A stretch of DNA of 64,000 nucleotides from Microvirga antarctica (lineage in GTDB: Bacteria > Pseudomonadota > Alphaproteobacteria > Rhizobiales > Beijerinckiaceae). The stretch covers positions 62,001 through 126,000 of the forward strand of contig NZ_JAGEMM010000003.1 of the NCBI RefSeq assembly GCF_017921815.1. The letters are read 5' to 3'. Positions 19,278-27,890 of this stretch are shown piece after piece. A program made the position numbers and the translations under genes. Each line of letters starts with the position of its first letter. Within the stretch, counting starts at the first letter, position 1. The notes beneath the pieces were generated by a model. It saw only the letters and a program-made list of their open reading frames with translations, did no database searches and was not told where the DNA came from.

Positions 19278-20335
19278 TGGATCGGTTGAATCGTGATTCC
19301 CCGGACCGGATTTTGAAGGTTCTTCTCCTGGAGGACAGTGCGCTCGACGCCGAGCTTGTCACCGAGGCCCTGTCAGGGACGGGTCTCCCGTGCGAGATCC
19401 GCAACGTCGTGTCGGCAGCGCCCTTCATGGAGGCCATCCAGGGGGAGACGTGGGATCTCGTCCTTGCCGACTACGTTCTGCCGGATTTCGATGGGTTGAG
19501 CGCGTTGCGTGTTGCGCGCGAGGCCGCGCCCGAGACACCGTTCATCTTCGTCTCCGGCACGCTGGGGGAGGAGATTGCCATCGAGGCTTTGAAGCGGGGG
19601 GCAACCGATTATGTGTTGAAGCAGCGACTTGAACGTCTGCCCGCCACCGTCCTGCGCGCGCTCGCCGAAGCCAGGGCGCGCGAGGAGCGCCGGCGCGCCG
19701 AAGAGGCGTCGCGAGACCTTCTAGAACAACGCACCGCCCTCCTGCATGAGCTGGACCACCGGGTGAAAAACAACCTGCAGCTTCTCCTGTCGCTTCTCAG
19801 CATCGAGATCCGGCAAGCGGATCGGGCGGAAGCACGAGCCGCTCTGACAAGGGTAAAGGAGCGCGTGCAGGCCTTGGCAACGGCCCATCGCGATCTCTAC
19901 GACGGATTGGGGGCGAGCCGCTTCGACGCAGCGACGTTCACGCGGGAGCTTTTCATCGAGCACACCTCGCATCCCGATCGCCAGCACGTGGTAGCGGAAT
20001 TCGATGTCGAGACGGTCGAGGTCGCTTCCTCGCTGGCAGCACCCATGGCGCTCCTGTTCAACGAACTGATCATGAACGCTTTGTCGCATGGTTACCAAGA
20101 CCGCCACGGGAGGCTCACCCTGCGGATGCGGGCGCATGAAGGACGCCTGCTGTTTGAGCTTGCCGATGGTGCATTCAGTCCCGTCGAAAAGGAAGCCGCG
20201 CGGGACAGCAGCACGGGGACCGTTCTGACCGCTCTGTCCCGTCAGCTCCATGCGTCCGTGGAGTGGCCTCAGGACGACGGCGCGACGCTCGTGCGCGTCG
20301 ACGTGCCGCTTCAGGCCACAGGTGCGTCATCGTGA
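19277..20335 (+). CDS. Hybrid response regulator - HisKA_2-family histidine kinase
   Basis: This 352-residue soluble protein joins an N-terminal receiver (about 13-130; aspartate in LVLADYVLPDFDG, lysine in DYVLKQRLERL) to a HisKA_2/HWE-type kinase (about 150-350). The phosphoacceptor histidine is in HELDHRVKNNLQLLLSLL and the ATP-binding N box is LLFNELIMNALSHGY. The ATG overlaps the upstream regulator's stop by one base. Its receiver could accept phosphate from the phytochrome and thereby gate its own kinase. That order is inferred from gene arrangement. Confidence 0.92.
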   Translation: MDRLNRDSPDRILKVLLLEDSALDAELVTEALSGTGLPCEIRNVVSAAPFMEAIQGETWDLVLADYVLPDFDGLSALRVAREAAPETPFIFVSGTLGEEIAIEALKRGATDYVLKQRLERLPATVLRALAEARAREERRRAEEASRDLLEQRTALLHELDHRVKNNLQLLLSLLSIEIRQADRAEARAALTRVKERVQALATAHRDLYDGLGASRFDAATFTRELFIEHTSHPDRQHVVAEFDVETVEVASSLAAPMALLFNELIMNALSHGYQDRHGRLTLRMRAHEGRLLFELADGAFSPVEKEAARDSSTGTVLTALSRQLHASVEWPQDDGATLVRVDVPLQATGASS

Positions 20336-22470
20336 TCGAGGCGGCGGCGGTCCTGGAGGACGCTGCAGAAGCCGTCGCACCGTCCGTCGCCCGAACCTCC
20401 CTCCGACAGGTGCTGTGGGGGCTGGTGGTGGTCTTGTCGCTTCCGACGGCCACCGTGGCAACTGCCGGGCTCTATTCGGCCTATCGGGCCGAGCAAACGG
20501 CGACCGATCTTCGCCTGCGCGAGACCACGCGGGCGATGAGCCTCTGGCTCGATCGTGAAATCGAGAAGACCGAGGTCGCCATGCATGTGCTGGCGTCCTC
20601 GCCGCATCTGCGCAGTCGCGACTTTGCAAGCTTTCACGGCCAGATTCTGGAGGCTGGAATCGCAAAGTCAAGCTGGGTCGCGCTCTTCGACTCGACCGGC
20701 CAGGCCATCGTCAGCACCCGTGTGCCGTTCGGGACGCCATTGCCGGCAAGCGCGCGGCCTGAAACCATCGCGCGCATTGTTGCAACACGCCGCGCGGAAC
20801 TGTCGGATCTGTTCAACGGTGCCGTGTCCGGCCAACCCTTGGTTACCATCGACGTGCCGGTCATCCTGGACGATCTGGTTGCCTTCGTGCTGGGCACTGC
20901 CGTCGGACCCGACGTGTTCCAGCGGCTGATCGAGGAGCAGCGCATTCCGGCAGGCTGGAATGCTGCGGTGATTGATCGGGCCGGCCGAATCGTCGGTCGG
21001 GCCCGTTCTCCTGAACGCTACATCGGACAGAGCGTCAGGCCCGAACTCGCCGCAGCCATTACAGCCTCCTCAGACGGGAGCGTGTCAACAATCACGCTCG
21101 ACGGTATCCCCGCCCAGAGCTATTTTCATCGTGCGCCGAATACCGGTTGGGCCTTCGTGATCAGCATTCCACAATCCGAACTCGGAGCCGCAGTGCGGCG
21201 ACCCGTGATGTGGCTGTCATTTCTCCTGGGCATCATCGTCCTCGGTGTCGCCATGGCGGCGTTGCTGTCGCGACGAATCGCTCAACCGGTCGATCAACTC
21301 GTGAGAGCCGCACGAGGGGTCGGTCGCGGCCTCCCGACGACGCCCACCTCGACACGCGTCGTCGAGTTCGATGCCATCCAGAGCGCCCTGGAGGAGGCGG
21401 CCAGCGCCATCAAGCGGCAGAACGCAGAGCGCGCGCACGCGCTTGCCCTCAGCGCCGATAGTGAGGCGCGCCTTCGACTGGCTCTCACGGCCGGCGCTCT
21501 CGGGACATGGGAGTTCGTTCCGGCGACCGGCACGTTGACGATGTCGGCGGAGTCACGCGCGCATCTCGGACGCGAGACCGGTCCTGCTCCCACTTATGCG
21601 GAGTTGGTCGCTGCCATTCATCCCGAGGACCGTGACCTGCACCAGAAGACGGTGACGGAAGCGCTTGCAACGAAGGGCGATCTGAAGATCGAGGTCCGTG
21701 TTCGCTGGCCGGACACTAGCGACCATTGGCTGGAGATCACCGGACGCGCGAGGCAGGCAGCGGACGGCCAGGTAACCCTAGCCGGTGTATCGCAGGACGT
21801 CACGGAGCGACGACAGGCCGGCGACCGCCAGGGGCTGCTGCTCCATGAGTTGAACCACCGGGTGAAGAACACCCTGGCGACCGTACAATCTGTCGCGTCG
21901 CTGACCCGTCGCTCGGCCGAGCCCGGTGATCCTGCCCTGTGGGATGCCTTCATGGGGCGCCTGCAGGGATTGGCTGTCACCAACGATCTCCTGACAGCCA
22001 CCAACTGGACCGGCGCAGTGCTGGACGACGTCCTGCGTAGCGAACTGGATCCCTACCAGGATGCGCTCGGCCAGCGAATCAGGCTGCGCGGACCGCGCGT
22101 CAGCCTGCAGCCGAGCGCCGTGCTGGCCTTCGGTCTCGCCATCCACGAACTCGCCACCAACGCGGCCAAATACGGCAGCCTGTCCAACGCGAGCGGCCGG
22201 GTGAACGTGACCTGGGCGGTGACGCGCGGGACCGCGCCACCGGCCCTGCTGGTCGAATGGATCGAAACCGGCGGCCCGAGTGTTGCGCCCCCGCAACGTC
22301 AGGGATTTGGCACGAAGCTGATCAAGCGTGGGCTCGCCCAGCAATTGGGAGGCGAGTTGAAGCTCGAATTTCCGCCCGATGGCGTCCGCTGCGTGATCTC
22401 ATTTCCCTTGGCCAGCGTGACCGTCGCGGCGAAGGCCGATTACGAAACGTCGCGAAGCGGTTCGTCGTAG
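20332..22470 (+). CDS. Cache-HAMP-PAS-HWE membrane sensor histidine kinase
   Basis: This 712-residue kinase has a membrane helix near residues 25-50, a periplasmic Cache-type sensor (about 50-290), a second helix (about 300-322) and a HAMP linker beginning SRRIAQPVDQLV. A PAS domain (about 375-490) ends with the usual VSQDVTERRQ. The HWE/HisKA_2 kinase has its phosphoacceptor in HELNHRVKNTLATVQSVASL. The ATP lid region has HELATNAAKYGSLS and GFGTKLIKRGLAQQLGG. GTG start at 20332 overlaps the upstream TGA (GTGA). It ends inside the convergent asparaginase gene (31-base overlap). Confidence 0.92.
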   Translation: MIEAAAVLEDAAEAVAPSVARTSLRQVLWGLVVVLSLPTATVATAGLYSAYRAEQTATDLRLRETTRAMSLWLDREIEKTEVAMHVLASSPHLRSRDFASFHGQILEAGIAKSSWVALFDSTGQAIVSTRVPFGTPLPASARPETIARIVATRRAELSDLFNGAVSGQPLVTIDVPVILDDLVAFVLGTAVGPDVFQRLIEEQRIPAGWNAAVIDRAGRIVGRARSPERYIGQSVRPELAAAITASSDGSVSTITLDGIPAQSYFHRAPNTGWAFVISIPQSELGAAVRRPVMWLSFLLGIIVLGVAMAALLSRRIAQPVDQLVRAARGVGRGLPTTPTSTRVVEFDAIQSALEEAASAIKRQNAERAHALALSADSEARLRLALTAGALGTWEFVPATGTLTMSAESRAHLGRETGPAPTYAELVAAIHPEDRDLHQKTVTEALATKGDLKIEVRVRWPDTSDHWLEITGRARQAADGQVTLAGVSQDVTERRQAGDRQGLLLHELNHRVKNTLATVQSVASLTRRSAEPGDPALWDAFMGRLQGLAVTNDLLTATNWTGAVLDDVLRSELDPYQDALGQRIRLRGPRVSLQPSAVLAFGLAIHELATNAAKYGSLSNASGRVNVTWAVTRGTAPPALLVEWIETGGPSVAPPQRQGFGTKLIKRGLAQQLGGELKLEFPPDGVRCVISFPLASVTVAAKADYETSRSGSS

Positions 22471-23402
22471 ATCGCCGTACGCAGAATTCCATCGGCCGTC
22501 ACGACGCCGCGATACATGCCCGAGCAGTTGAACGGCAAAGAGAACTGGCCATCGCGATCAACCGCGATCAGGCCACCGGAGCCGCCGACGGGGGCGAGGA
22601 CATCGACGACCACATGCCGTGCGGCTTCCTCCAGGCTCTGGCCCGCATAGCGCATGCGCGCCGCGATATCGTGGGCCGCCGCATAACGGATAAAGATCTC
22701 GCCGTGCCCCGTCGCCGAGATCGCGCAGGTGCCGTCGTCCGCCCAGGTCCCGGCGCCGATGACCGGGCTGTCGCCGACGCGACCGGGCGATTTCGCCGTC
22801 ATGCCGCCTGTCGAGGTAGCGGCTGCCAGATGGCCGTTGCGATCGCGGGCGACCGCCCCGACGGTGCCGTGCTTGCGCGATTCGTCTAGATCCTCGGCGC
22901 CGCTGCGCCGCATCGCGAGCGTCTCCTGCAACGCATTCCAGCGCTGGTCGGTGAAAAAGTAAGTGGCGTCTTCGAAGGCAATGCCGGTGTCGCGGCAGAA
23001 CGCCATCGCGCTCTCGCCGATGAGAAACACATGATCGGACTTTTCCATCACGGCGCGGGCGGCCAGGATGGGATTGCGGGGGCCGCAGATTCCCGCGATG
23101 GCGCCTGCTGCCCGGTCGCTGCCGTCCATGATGGCCGCATCCATTTCCTGCTTGCCTGCGGAGGTATAGACCGCGCCCCGGCCCGCATTGAACAAGGGTT
23201 CGTCCTCCAGGGCCATGACAGCAGCGGTGACCGCATCCACCGCCCGCCCGCCATCGGCCAGCACAACGCGGCCGGCGTCGAGCGCGCGGCGCAGGCCGGC
23301 GTGATAGGCCGCCTCGCGTTCGGCGTTCATCTTGCTGCGCAGAATCGTGCCCGCGCCGCCATGGACCGCGAGTGTGAAATCAGCCGACGTTGGGTGTGTC
23401 AT
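22440..23402 (-). CDS. Isoaspartyl peptidase/L-asparaginase (Ntn-hydrolase)
   Basis: This 320-residue protein is in the plant-type asparaginase family. It hydrolyses beta-aspartyl (isoaspartyl) dipeptides and L-asparagine after self-cleavage. The opening LAVHGGAGTI is the family start. The autocleavage site and catalytic threonine are in RKHGTVGAVA (Thr new N-terminus), and the substrate motif is ATGHGEIFIRYAAAHD. Length is normal for IaaA. It overlaps the upstream DmpA-type gene by four bases (ATGA) and is the last gene of the leftward operon. It converges with the membrane kinase. With DmpA and the dipeptide importer, a role in degrading unusual peptide bonds is likely. Confidence 0.95.
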   Translation of the reverse strand: MTHPTSADFTLAVHGGAGTILRSKMNAEREAAYHAGLRRALDAGRVVLADGGRAVDAVTAAVMALEDEPLFNAGRGAVYTSAGKQEMDAAIMDGSDRAAGAIAGICGPRNPILAARAVMEKSDHVFLIGESAMAFCRDTGIAFEDATYFFTDQRWNALQETLAMRRSGAEDLDESRKHGTVGAVARDRNGHLAAATSTGGMTAKSPGRVGDSPVIGAGTWADDGTCAISATGHGEIFIRYAAAHDIAARMRYAGQSLEEAARHVVVDVLAPVGGSGGLIAVDRDGQFSLPFNCSGMYRGVVTADGILRTAIYDEPLRDVS

Positions 23403-24472
23403 GAGCGTGCGAGGTCCTTTGTAGGTGATGTCAGCAGGGTATCGGCGAGCGACGGGCGATGATGCCCGGCGCGACCGGTCATCGAACCTGCGGACACCAG
23501 CGCGTCGAGGACGCTTTCCTGCGTCGCGTCCGCCATCGCTTCGAAAAGAAGATCGAGGCGATTTTCGTTGAGCAGGTGGGTGCGCAAAACTGCTGCCGCT
23601 TCGTCGTGCAGAATGGTATTTGCGGTCGTCAGGCCGAGCGCGATATCACCGCTTCCGTTGCCCCAGAATGACCCGAGGCGCGCCAGTCCCACGCCGGCGC
23701 GGCGCACGATGCGTCTGATCTGTCGGTCGCTGACCGGCACGTCGGTTGCCATGATGACGATGATGGACCCCTGTTCCGGGGCCGTAGGAGTAAGCGGCGC
23801 AGGCGGCGCCACCCGTCGTCCGCACGGCAGACGAAGCTCGCCGGGCCGGCCAAAATTGGCCAGCACCAGAACCCCCAGATGAAAGCCCGCGCCATCGAGA
23901 TGGAGCTGCCGGGATGCGGTGCCCACGCCACCTTTGAACCCGAAAGCGCTCATGCCGCAGCCGGCGCCAACCGAGCCCGAGATCACGGTGTCCGAAGCCG
24001 CTGCCAGCGCGGCCGCGGCGTCCGCTTCGGTGACGGCCATGGCCTGAATGTCGTTGAGCCAGCCGTCGTTGCATTCGAGGACAACCGGATTCACCGTCGC
24101 GGTCTCCCGGCCGATATCGGGATTGAGCGCGAGCGCGTGACGGATGAGCGCCGTGGAGCAGGTGCCGACCGAAAGCGTGTTGGTGAGAAGCAAAGGCGTC
24201 TCAAGTGTACCCAGCTCGTCCACCTGTACCAGACCGACGCTTTTGCCGAAGCCGTTGAGAACATCGGCTGCCGCCACGGCCTTGTGACGATAGAGGTTTG
24301 GCGCAGGCGGAACGATCGCCGTGACGCCGGTGCGGATGTCGCCCGACAGAAGCGTGCGATGACCGACGCGCATGCCTGGCACGTCGGCAATCGTGTTGCG
24401 CGGTCCGCTGGGGAGGTGTCCGCAGGCAAGACCCGCGTCGCGGGCCCGCAAGGCCGCTGTCACCGGAGGCAT
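23399..24472 (-). CDS. DmpA-type beta-aminopeptidase (P1/S58 family)
   Basis: This 357-residue self-processing peptidase of the DmpA/BapA family releases N-terminal D- or beta-amino acids from short peptides. The opening NTIADVPGMRVGHRTLLSGD and the motif FGFKGGVGTASRQL are characteristic. The expected autocleavage and nucleophile region is FWGNGSGDIALG, with serine directly after glycine. The start ATG 24472 (MPPVTAALRARDAGL) gives the family length; a longer frame upstream is unlike the family. It overlaps both neighbours, so it is part of a tight operon. Confidence 0.92.
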   Translation of the reverse strand: MPPVTAALRARDAGLACGHLPSGPRNTIADVPGMRVGHRTLLSGDIRTGVTAIVPPAPNLYRHKAVAAADVLNGFGKSVGLVQVDELGTLETPLLLTNTLSVGTCSTALIRHALALNPDIGRETATVNPVVLECNDGWLNDIQAMAVTEADAAAALAAASDTVISGSVGAGCGMSAFGFKGGVGTASRQLHLDGAGFHLGVLVLANFGRPGELRLPCGRRVAPPAPLTPTAPEQGSIIVIMATDVPVSDRQIRRIVRRAGVGLARLGSFWGNGSGDIALGLTTANTILHDEAAAVLRTHLLNENRLDLLFEAMADATQESVLDALVSAGSMTGRAGHHRPSLADTLLTSPTKDLARS

Positions 24473-25359
24473 TCGGCTTTCACGAAGTCTGCGATCTCCG
24501 CATGGGTGGCGATCCAGACGTCGGAGCGCTGGGTGATCTCGGCCAGGAGCTTTTCGAGAATCCAGATGCGTGAGCGATATCCGGTGATGTGCGGATGCAT
24601 CGTCAGAAGAAAGAGGCCGCCCTCCTGATAGGCGCGCTCGAATTCCCGGAAGAAGATATCGTAGACATCCGTCGGCGCGGTGTGGGGCCGCAGGCCGTTG
24701 AACCGGTGCATGTTGAAATAGACCGCATCGTCCCGGATCCACTCGACCGGCAGCTCGACGATGCCGGTGGGCTCACCTTTCTCGACCAGTTCATAGGGGT
24801 CATCGTCGGCCATGAGGGACGAATCGTAGAGCAGACCGAGTTCGCGCTGGATGCGCAGGGTATCGGGGCTGAAATCCCATGATGGCGTGCGCATGCCGAC
24901 GGGCCGCTTGCCGCCGAGCCGCTCAAGCGTATCGGCCGCTCGGAACATCAGGTCCCGCTCGACCTCGTAGGGAAGCTGCGAGTTGAGCTCGTGGATCCAC
25001 CCATGGATTCCGAGCTCATGTCCCTCTGCCGCCACGCGCCGCTGCTCGTCTTCATACAAAAGCGCGGCCACGGCCGGAACGAAGAAGGTCGCCTTCGCGT
25101 CGTGCTTGGCCAACGCGTCGAGAATGCGTGGAACGCCCTTGCGATTGCCGTACTGGCCCTGTGACATGCGGCCGATGGATTTTCCGCCGTCCCGCAATTC
25201 GTTGGTCTCGTGATCGGAATCGAACGAGAAGGCAACGGCACAGCGCGTGCCATTCTTCCACTGTGCGGGCTTCAAGGTGCGGCCGGCCCTCACATGGTTG
25301 ACCTTGTCGCGCCAGATATTTTCCGGCCAGGCCCATGGCTGCTGTTGCATGTCGTCCAA
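24460..25359 (-). CDS. CE4-fold deacetylase, HpPgdA / cyclic-imidase-like
   Basis: This 299-residue NodB-fold protein has the metal-aspartate motif AFSFDSDHE, a second region GHELGIHGWIHEL and the HPHITGYRSRI motif. It lacks a signal peptide and so is cytoplasmic. Overall it resembles the HpPgdA-like branch of CE4. From memory that branch also includes bacterial cyclic imide hydrolases. In an operon of amidases and peptidases, an imidase role fits better than cell-wall deacetylation. The chosen start is TTG at 25359, since AGGAGG lies seven bases upstream; the ATG nine bases later would be too far from it. Confidence 0.85.
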   Translation of the reverse strand: MDDMQQQPWAWPENIWRDKVNHVRAGRTLKPAQWKNGTRCAVAFSFDSDHETNELRDGGKSIGRMSQGQYGNRKGVPRILDALAKHDAKATFFVPAVAALLYEDEQRRVAAEGHELGIHGWIHELNSQLPYEVERDLMFRAADTLERLGGKRPVGMRTPSWDFSPDTLRIQRELGLLYDSSLMADDDPYELVEKGEPTGIVELPVEWIRDDAVYFNMHRFNGLRPHTAPTDVYDIFFREFERAYQEGGLFLLTMHPHITGYRSRIWILEKLLAEITQRSDVWIATHAEIADFVKAECLR

Positions 25360-25366
25360 GGCGAAC

Positions 25367-25372
25367 CCTCCT
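25367..25372 (-). promoter_or_regulatory. Ribosome-binding site that selects a TTG start
   Basis: A perfect AGGAGG on the minus strand ends seven bases before TTG 25359 and sixteen bases before ATG 25350. Spacing favours the rare TTG as the start of the CE4-fold protein. Confidence 0.6.
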
Positions 25373-25411
25373 CATATGATTATTGGAGACCCGAGGGCCT
25401 CAGGGCGCCGG

Positions 25412-26167
25412 TCAGGAGCGGCCGCCATCCACCGAAATGATCTGGCCGGAAATCCAGCCCGCCGCCTCAGATGTCAGGAACGCCACTGTATTGGCGATGT
25501 CCTCTGGCTTGCCAAGCCGGCGCGTGTGGATGCTCTCCATCAGCCGCTTCTGTCCGTCCTCGCCATAGCTCTCCCATTGGCGCTGGGTCGCGGGGTTCGA
25601 CAGGACGAATCCGGGCGCCACGCTGTTGACGGTGATGCCATGGGGACCCAGTTCAAAACTCAGCTGCTTCGTCAAACCGACGAGTGCATGTTTCGAGGCC
25701 GTGTAGGCCTGAATGCCCGTGAGGCTCGGGCGCAACCCGGCGCCGGACGCAATGTTGACGATGCGGCCGAAGCCGCCCGCCTTCATGGACGGCGCGACCG
25801 CCTGCGCGCAGAAGAACGCGCCGTTCACATTGGCGTCGAACAACACGCGCCAATCGGCCTCGCTCACCTCTTCAAGGGGGCGGCCAACCTGACCGCGTAC
25901 GCCGCCCGCGCAATTGATGAGAATGTCGACGCCGCCGAACGCGTCTGCAACGTCCTGCACCGCGCGGAAGGCCGCGTCGCGGTCGGCAAGGTCGAGCTGA
26001 TGGGTCGTGGTGGCTCCAGCCTCCACAGCCAGGCGCAGGCCTTCGCCGTCGAGATCGAAGGCTGCCACGCGGGCGCCCTCCGCGGCAAGCGCCTGTACGA
26101 TGCTGCGCCCGATTCCCTGGGCCGCGCCGGTGACGATGGCGCGGCGCTGCGTAAGAGTCTGTGTCAT
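25412..26167 (-). CDS. SDR-family NAD(P)-dependent oxidoreductase
   Basis: This 251-residue classical short-chain dehydrogenase has the cofactor motif VTGAAQGIGRSI, NxAG-type INCAGGVRG, the catalytic Ser in IVNIASGAG and YxxxK as YTASKHALVG. An aspartate at the end of beta 2 (AFDLDGEG) suggests NAD(H) preference. It is likely a 3-oxoacyl- or hydroxy-acid-type dehydrogenase; the substrate is not evident. The ATG at 26167 overlaps the upstream reductase stop (ATGA). Confidence 0.93.
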   Translation of the reverse strand: MTQTLTQRRAIVTGAAQGIGRSIVQALAAEGARVAAFDLDGEGLRLAVEAGATTTHQLDLADRDAAFRAVQDVADAFGGVDILINCAGGVRGQVGRPLEEVSEADWRVLFDANVNGAFFCAQAVAPSMKAGGFGRIVNIASGAGLRPSLTGIQAYTASKHALVGLTKQLSFELGPHGITVNSVAPGFVLSNPATQRQWESYGEDGQKRLMESIHTRRLGKPEDIANTVAFLTSEAAGWISGQIISVDGGRS

Positions 26168-27195
26168 GCTGGCAGCATCCGATCGAGAGTGGCCCAGGAT
26201 TGCTCGCGCCGTCCATCCTCGATGTCGTGGATCAGCGAGACGAGCGTGTCGATGGCCGGCGTGGCCACACCGGATTCCGCGCCAAGCGCCGCGATCACGG
26301 CAATCTGCGCATCGACCTCTGTCTTGCGCTTGCGGACCGCAAGATCGCGCCAGATCCCCGAATGGGTCTTGGCCGTGTGGCGGTTGAACTCCGCCATATC
26401 GGCCACGGACCGTCTTGCGGCGGCCTCGCTCGCGTCCGGCATGAAGGCTGCGGGATCGAATCCGTTGAAGCCGAGCGGCGTCGCGCCGCGCGCCAGTGCC
26501 ACGGCCATCACCTCGCGGCCGAGACGGTTGAAGACCTGGAAATGGCGCTCGGACGCCAGATTGTCCGACATCGATTCGTTGGTGAGTGCGGTTGCGAACA
26601 GGATCGACCCGTAGCCGAGCTTGCCCCACAGATAACCCCAGATGTTGTCGGTGAGGATCGCGTCCGGCTCGAAGATCGACAGCAGCCGGTGGTATTCCGC
26701 CGCATGCCCGGGTGCGCCGTCACCGATTTCGCCCACCGCCACCGTGGCGCGGTTTCCGAACAGGATGCGTCCGGGCTCCAGCCAATCGGCACCGAAATTA
26801 ACGAAGCAGCCAACAGTGCGCTGCGGGCCGATCTCCTCCGCGATGACGATCTCGTTCAGACCATTCTGGGCCGACAGGACCGAGCCGTCCTCGGTCAAAT
26901 GCGGCGCGAGGGCACGCACCGCATCGCGCGTGTGATGCGCCTTGACGGCCAGAATAATGCGCCGAAATTGGCCGTGAAGCTGATCGGGCGTCGTCGCTCG
27001 GATGGCTTGCGTGAAGGCCTCGACGGGACCCTCGATGACGAGGCCATCGCGGTTCATCGCCTCCACGTGGGGCGCGACGATATCGACGAGGAGCACGTCC
27101 TCGCCGGCGCGGGCCAGATAGGCGCCGAGAGTGCCGCCGATGGCGCCTGCTCCCCAGATCAGGATGGTGTCCTGGTTCATCGCTTCCGCTCCCAT
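26164..27195 (-). CDS. Ketopantoate-reductase-like (ApbA/PanE family) oxidoreductase
   Basis: This 343-residue protein has an N-terminal Rossmann motif IWGAGAIGGTLGAYLARAG and a C-terminal helical ApbA domain. The family lysine/asparagine region SAQNGLNE and the segment WGKLGYGSILFATALTNESM correspond to the ketopantoate reductase active-site half. The company of amidohydrolases suggests a catabolic 2-oxoacid or hydroxyacid substrate, not pantothenate synthesis. ATG 27195 overlaps the creatininase-like stop by one base; a GTG two codons earlier is also possible. Confidence 0.9.
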   Translation of the reverse strand: MGAEAMNQDTILIWGAGAIGGTLGAYLARAGEDVLLVDIVAPHVEAMNRDGLVIEGPVEAFTQAIRATTPDQLHGQFRRIILAVKAHHTRDAVRALAPHLTEDGSVLSAQNGLNEIVIAEEIGPQRTVGCFVNFGADWLEPGRILFGNRATVAVGEIGDGAPGHAAEYHRLLSIFEPDAILTDNIWGYLWGKLGYGSILFATALTNESMSDNLASERHFQVFNRLGREVMAVALARGATPLGFNGFDPAAFMPDASEAAARRSVADMAEFNRHTAKTHSGIWRDLAVRKRKTEVDAQIAVIAALGAESGVATPAIDTLVSLIHDIEDGRREQSWATLDRMLPA

Positions 27196-27890
27196 CACCA
27201 CACCTCCAGCAAGGCGCGTGTTTCAGCGATGGCAACCGACCAGATGGCGTTCATGTCCTCGTCTGAGCGCTGGTAGCGGCCGCCGAAATTGCCGTCTCCC
27301 AGAATGTCCCGCACGCCTTCCGGTCCAAAGGTGCGCATCCGCTCCAGATCGACCATCGGCTTCTGGTGGGCGGGCTGCTCGATGCCGGGAAGTCGCGTCC
27401 AGGGGAAGTTTTCCATCCAGGAGGCGTGCGAGGCGACCGGATCGATAGCCTTCACCTTCTCGAGAGTCAGAGGAGCATTCCACCAATTGTGGAAGCGCAC
27501 GCGGCAATCGGCGTTCTGGTCCATCCACTCGATGGCGGCGGTCTGGCCGGGCGCGTTGCCGCCATGTCCGTTGACGAACAGGATCCGGCGGAAGCCGGTC
27601 CGCCGCAGACTGTCGAGCACGTCCGTGATGATGCGCAAATAGGTCTCGGCCTTGAGCGACACGGTTCCCGGGTAGGACAGAAAATAGGGCGTGATGCCGT
27701 AGCCCAGAACGGGAAAGACCGGCACGCCGAGCGGCGCTGCGGCTTCCTGAGCGACGCGCTCGGCCAGGATGCTGTCGACCGACAGGCTGAGATACGCGTG
27801 CTGTTCGGTGCAGCCAAGGGGCACGACCGCGCGGTCGTCCGTCTTCAGGTACTCTTCGACCTGCGGCCAGTTCATCTCGCTGATGTTCAT
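27195..27890 (-). CDS. Creatininase-family amidohydrolase
   Basis: This 231-residue protein is in the creatininase / FAPy-deformylase / mycofactocin-peptidase family, metal-dependent hydrolases of cyclic or formyl amides. Metal ligands appear in PLGCTEQHAYL, VDSILAER and VNGHGGNAPG. The usual downstream HAGExET motif is altered to SHASWMENF, which may change the substrate. The gene order with an imidase-like and a peptidase-like enzyme suggests opening of a cyclic amide. The ATG overlaps the GntR regulator stop by four bases. Confidence 0.9.
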   Translation of the reverse strand: MNISEMNWPQVEEYLKTDDRAVVPLGCTEQHAYLSLSVDSILAERVAQEAAAPLGVPVFPVLGYGITPYFLSYPGTVSLKAETYLRIITDVLDSLRRTGFRRILFVNGHGGNAPGQTAAIEWMDQNADCRVRFHNWWNAPLTLEKVKAIDPVASHASWMENFPWTRLPGIEQPAHQKPMVDLERMRTFGPEGVRDILGDGNFGGRYQRSDEDMNAIWSVAIAETRALLEVW

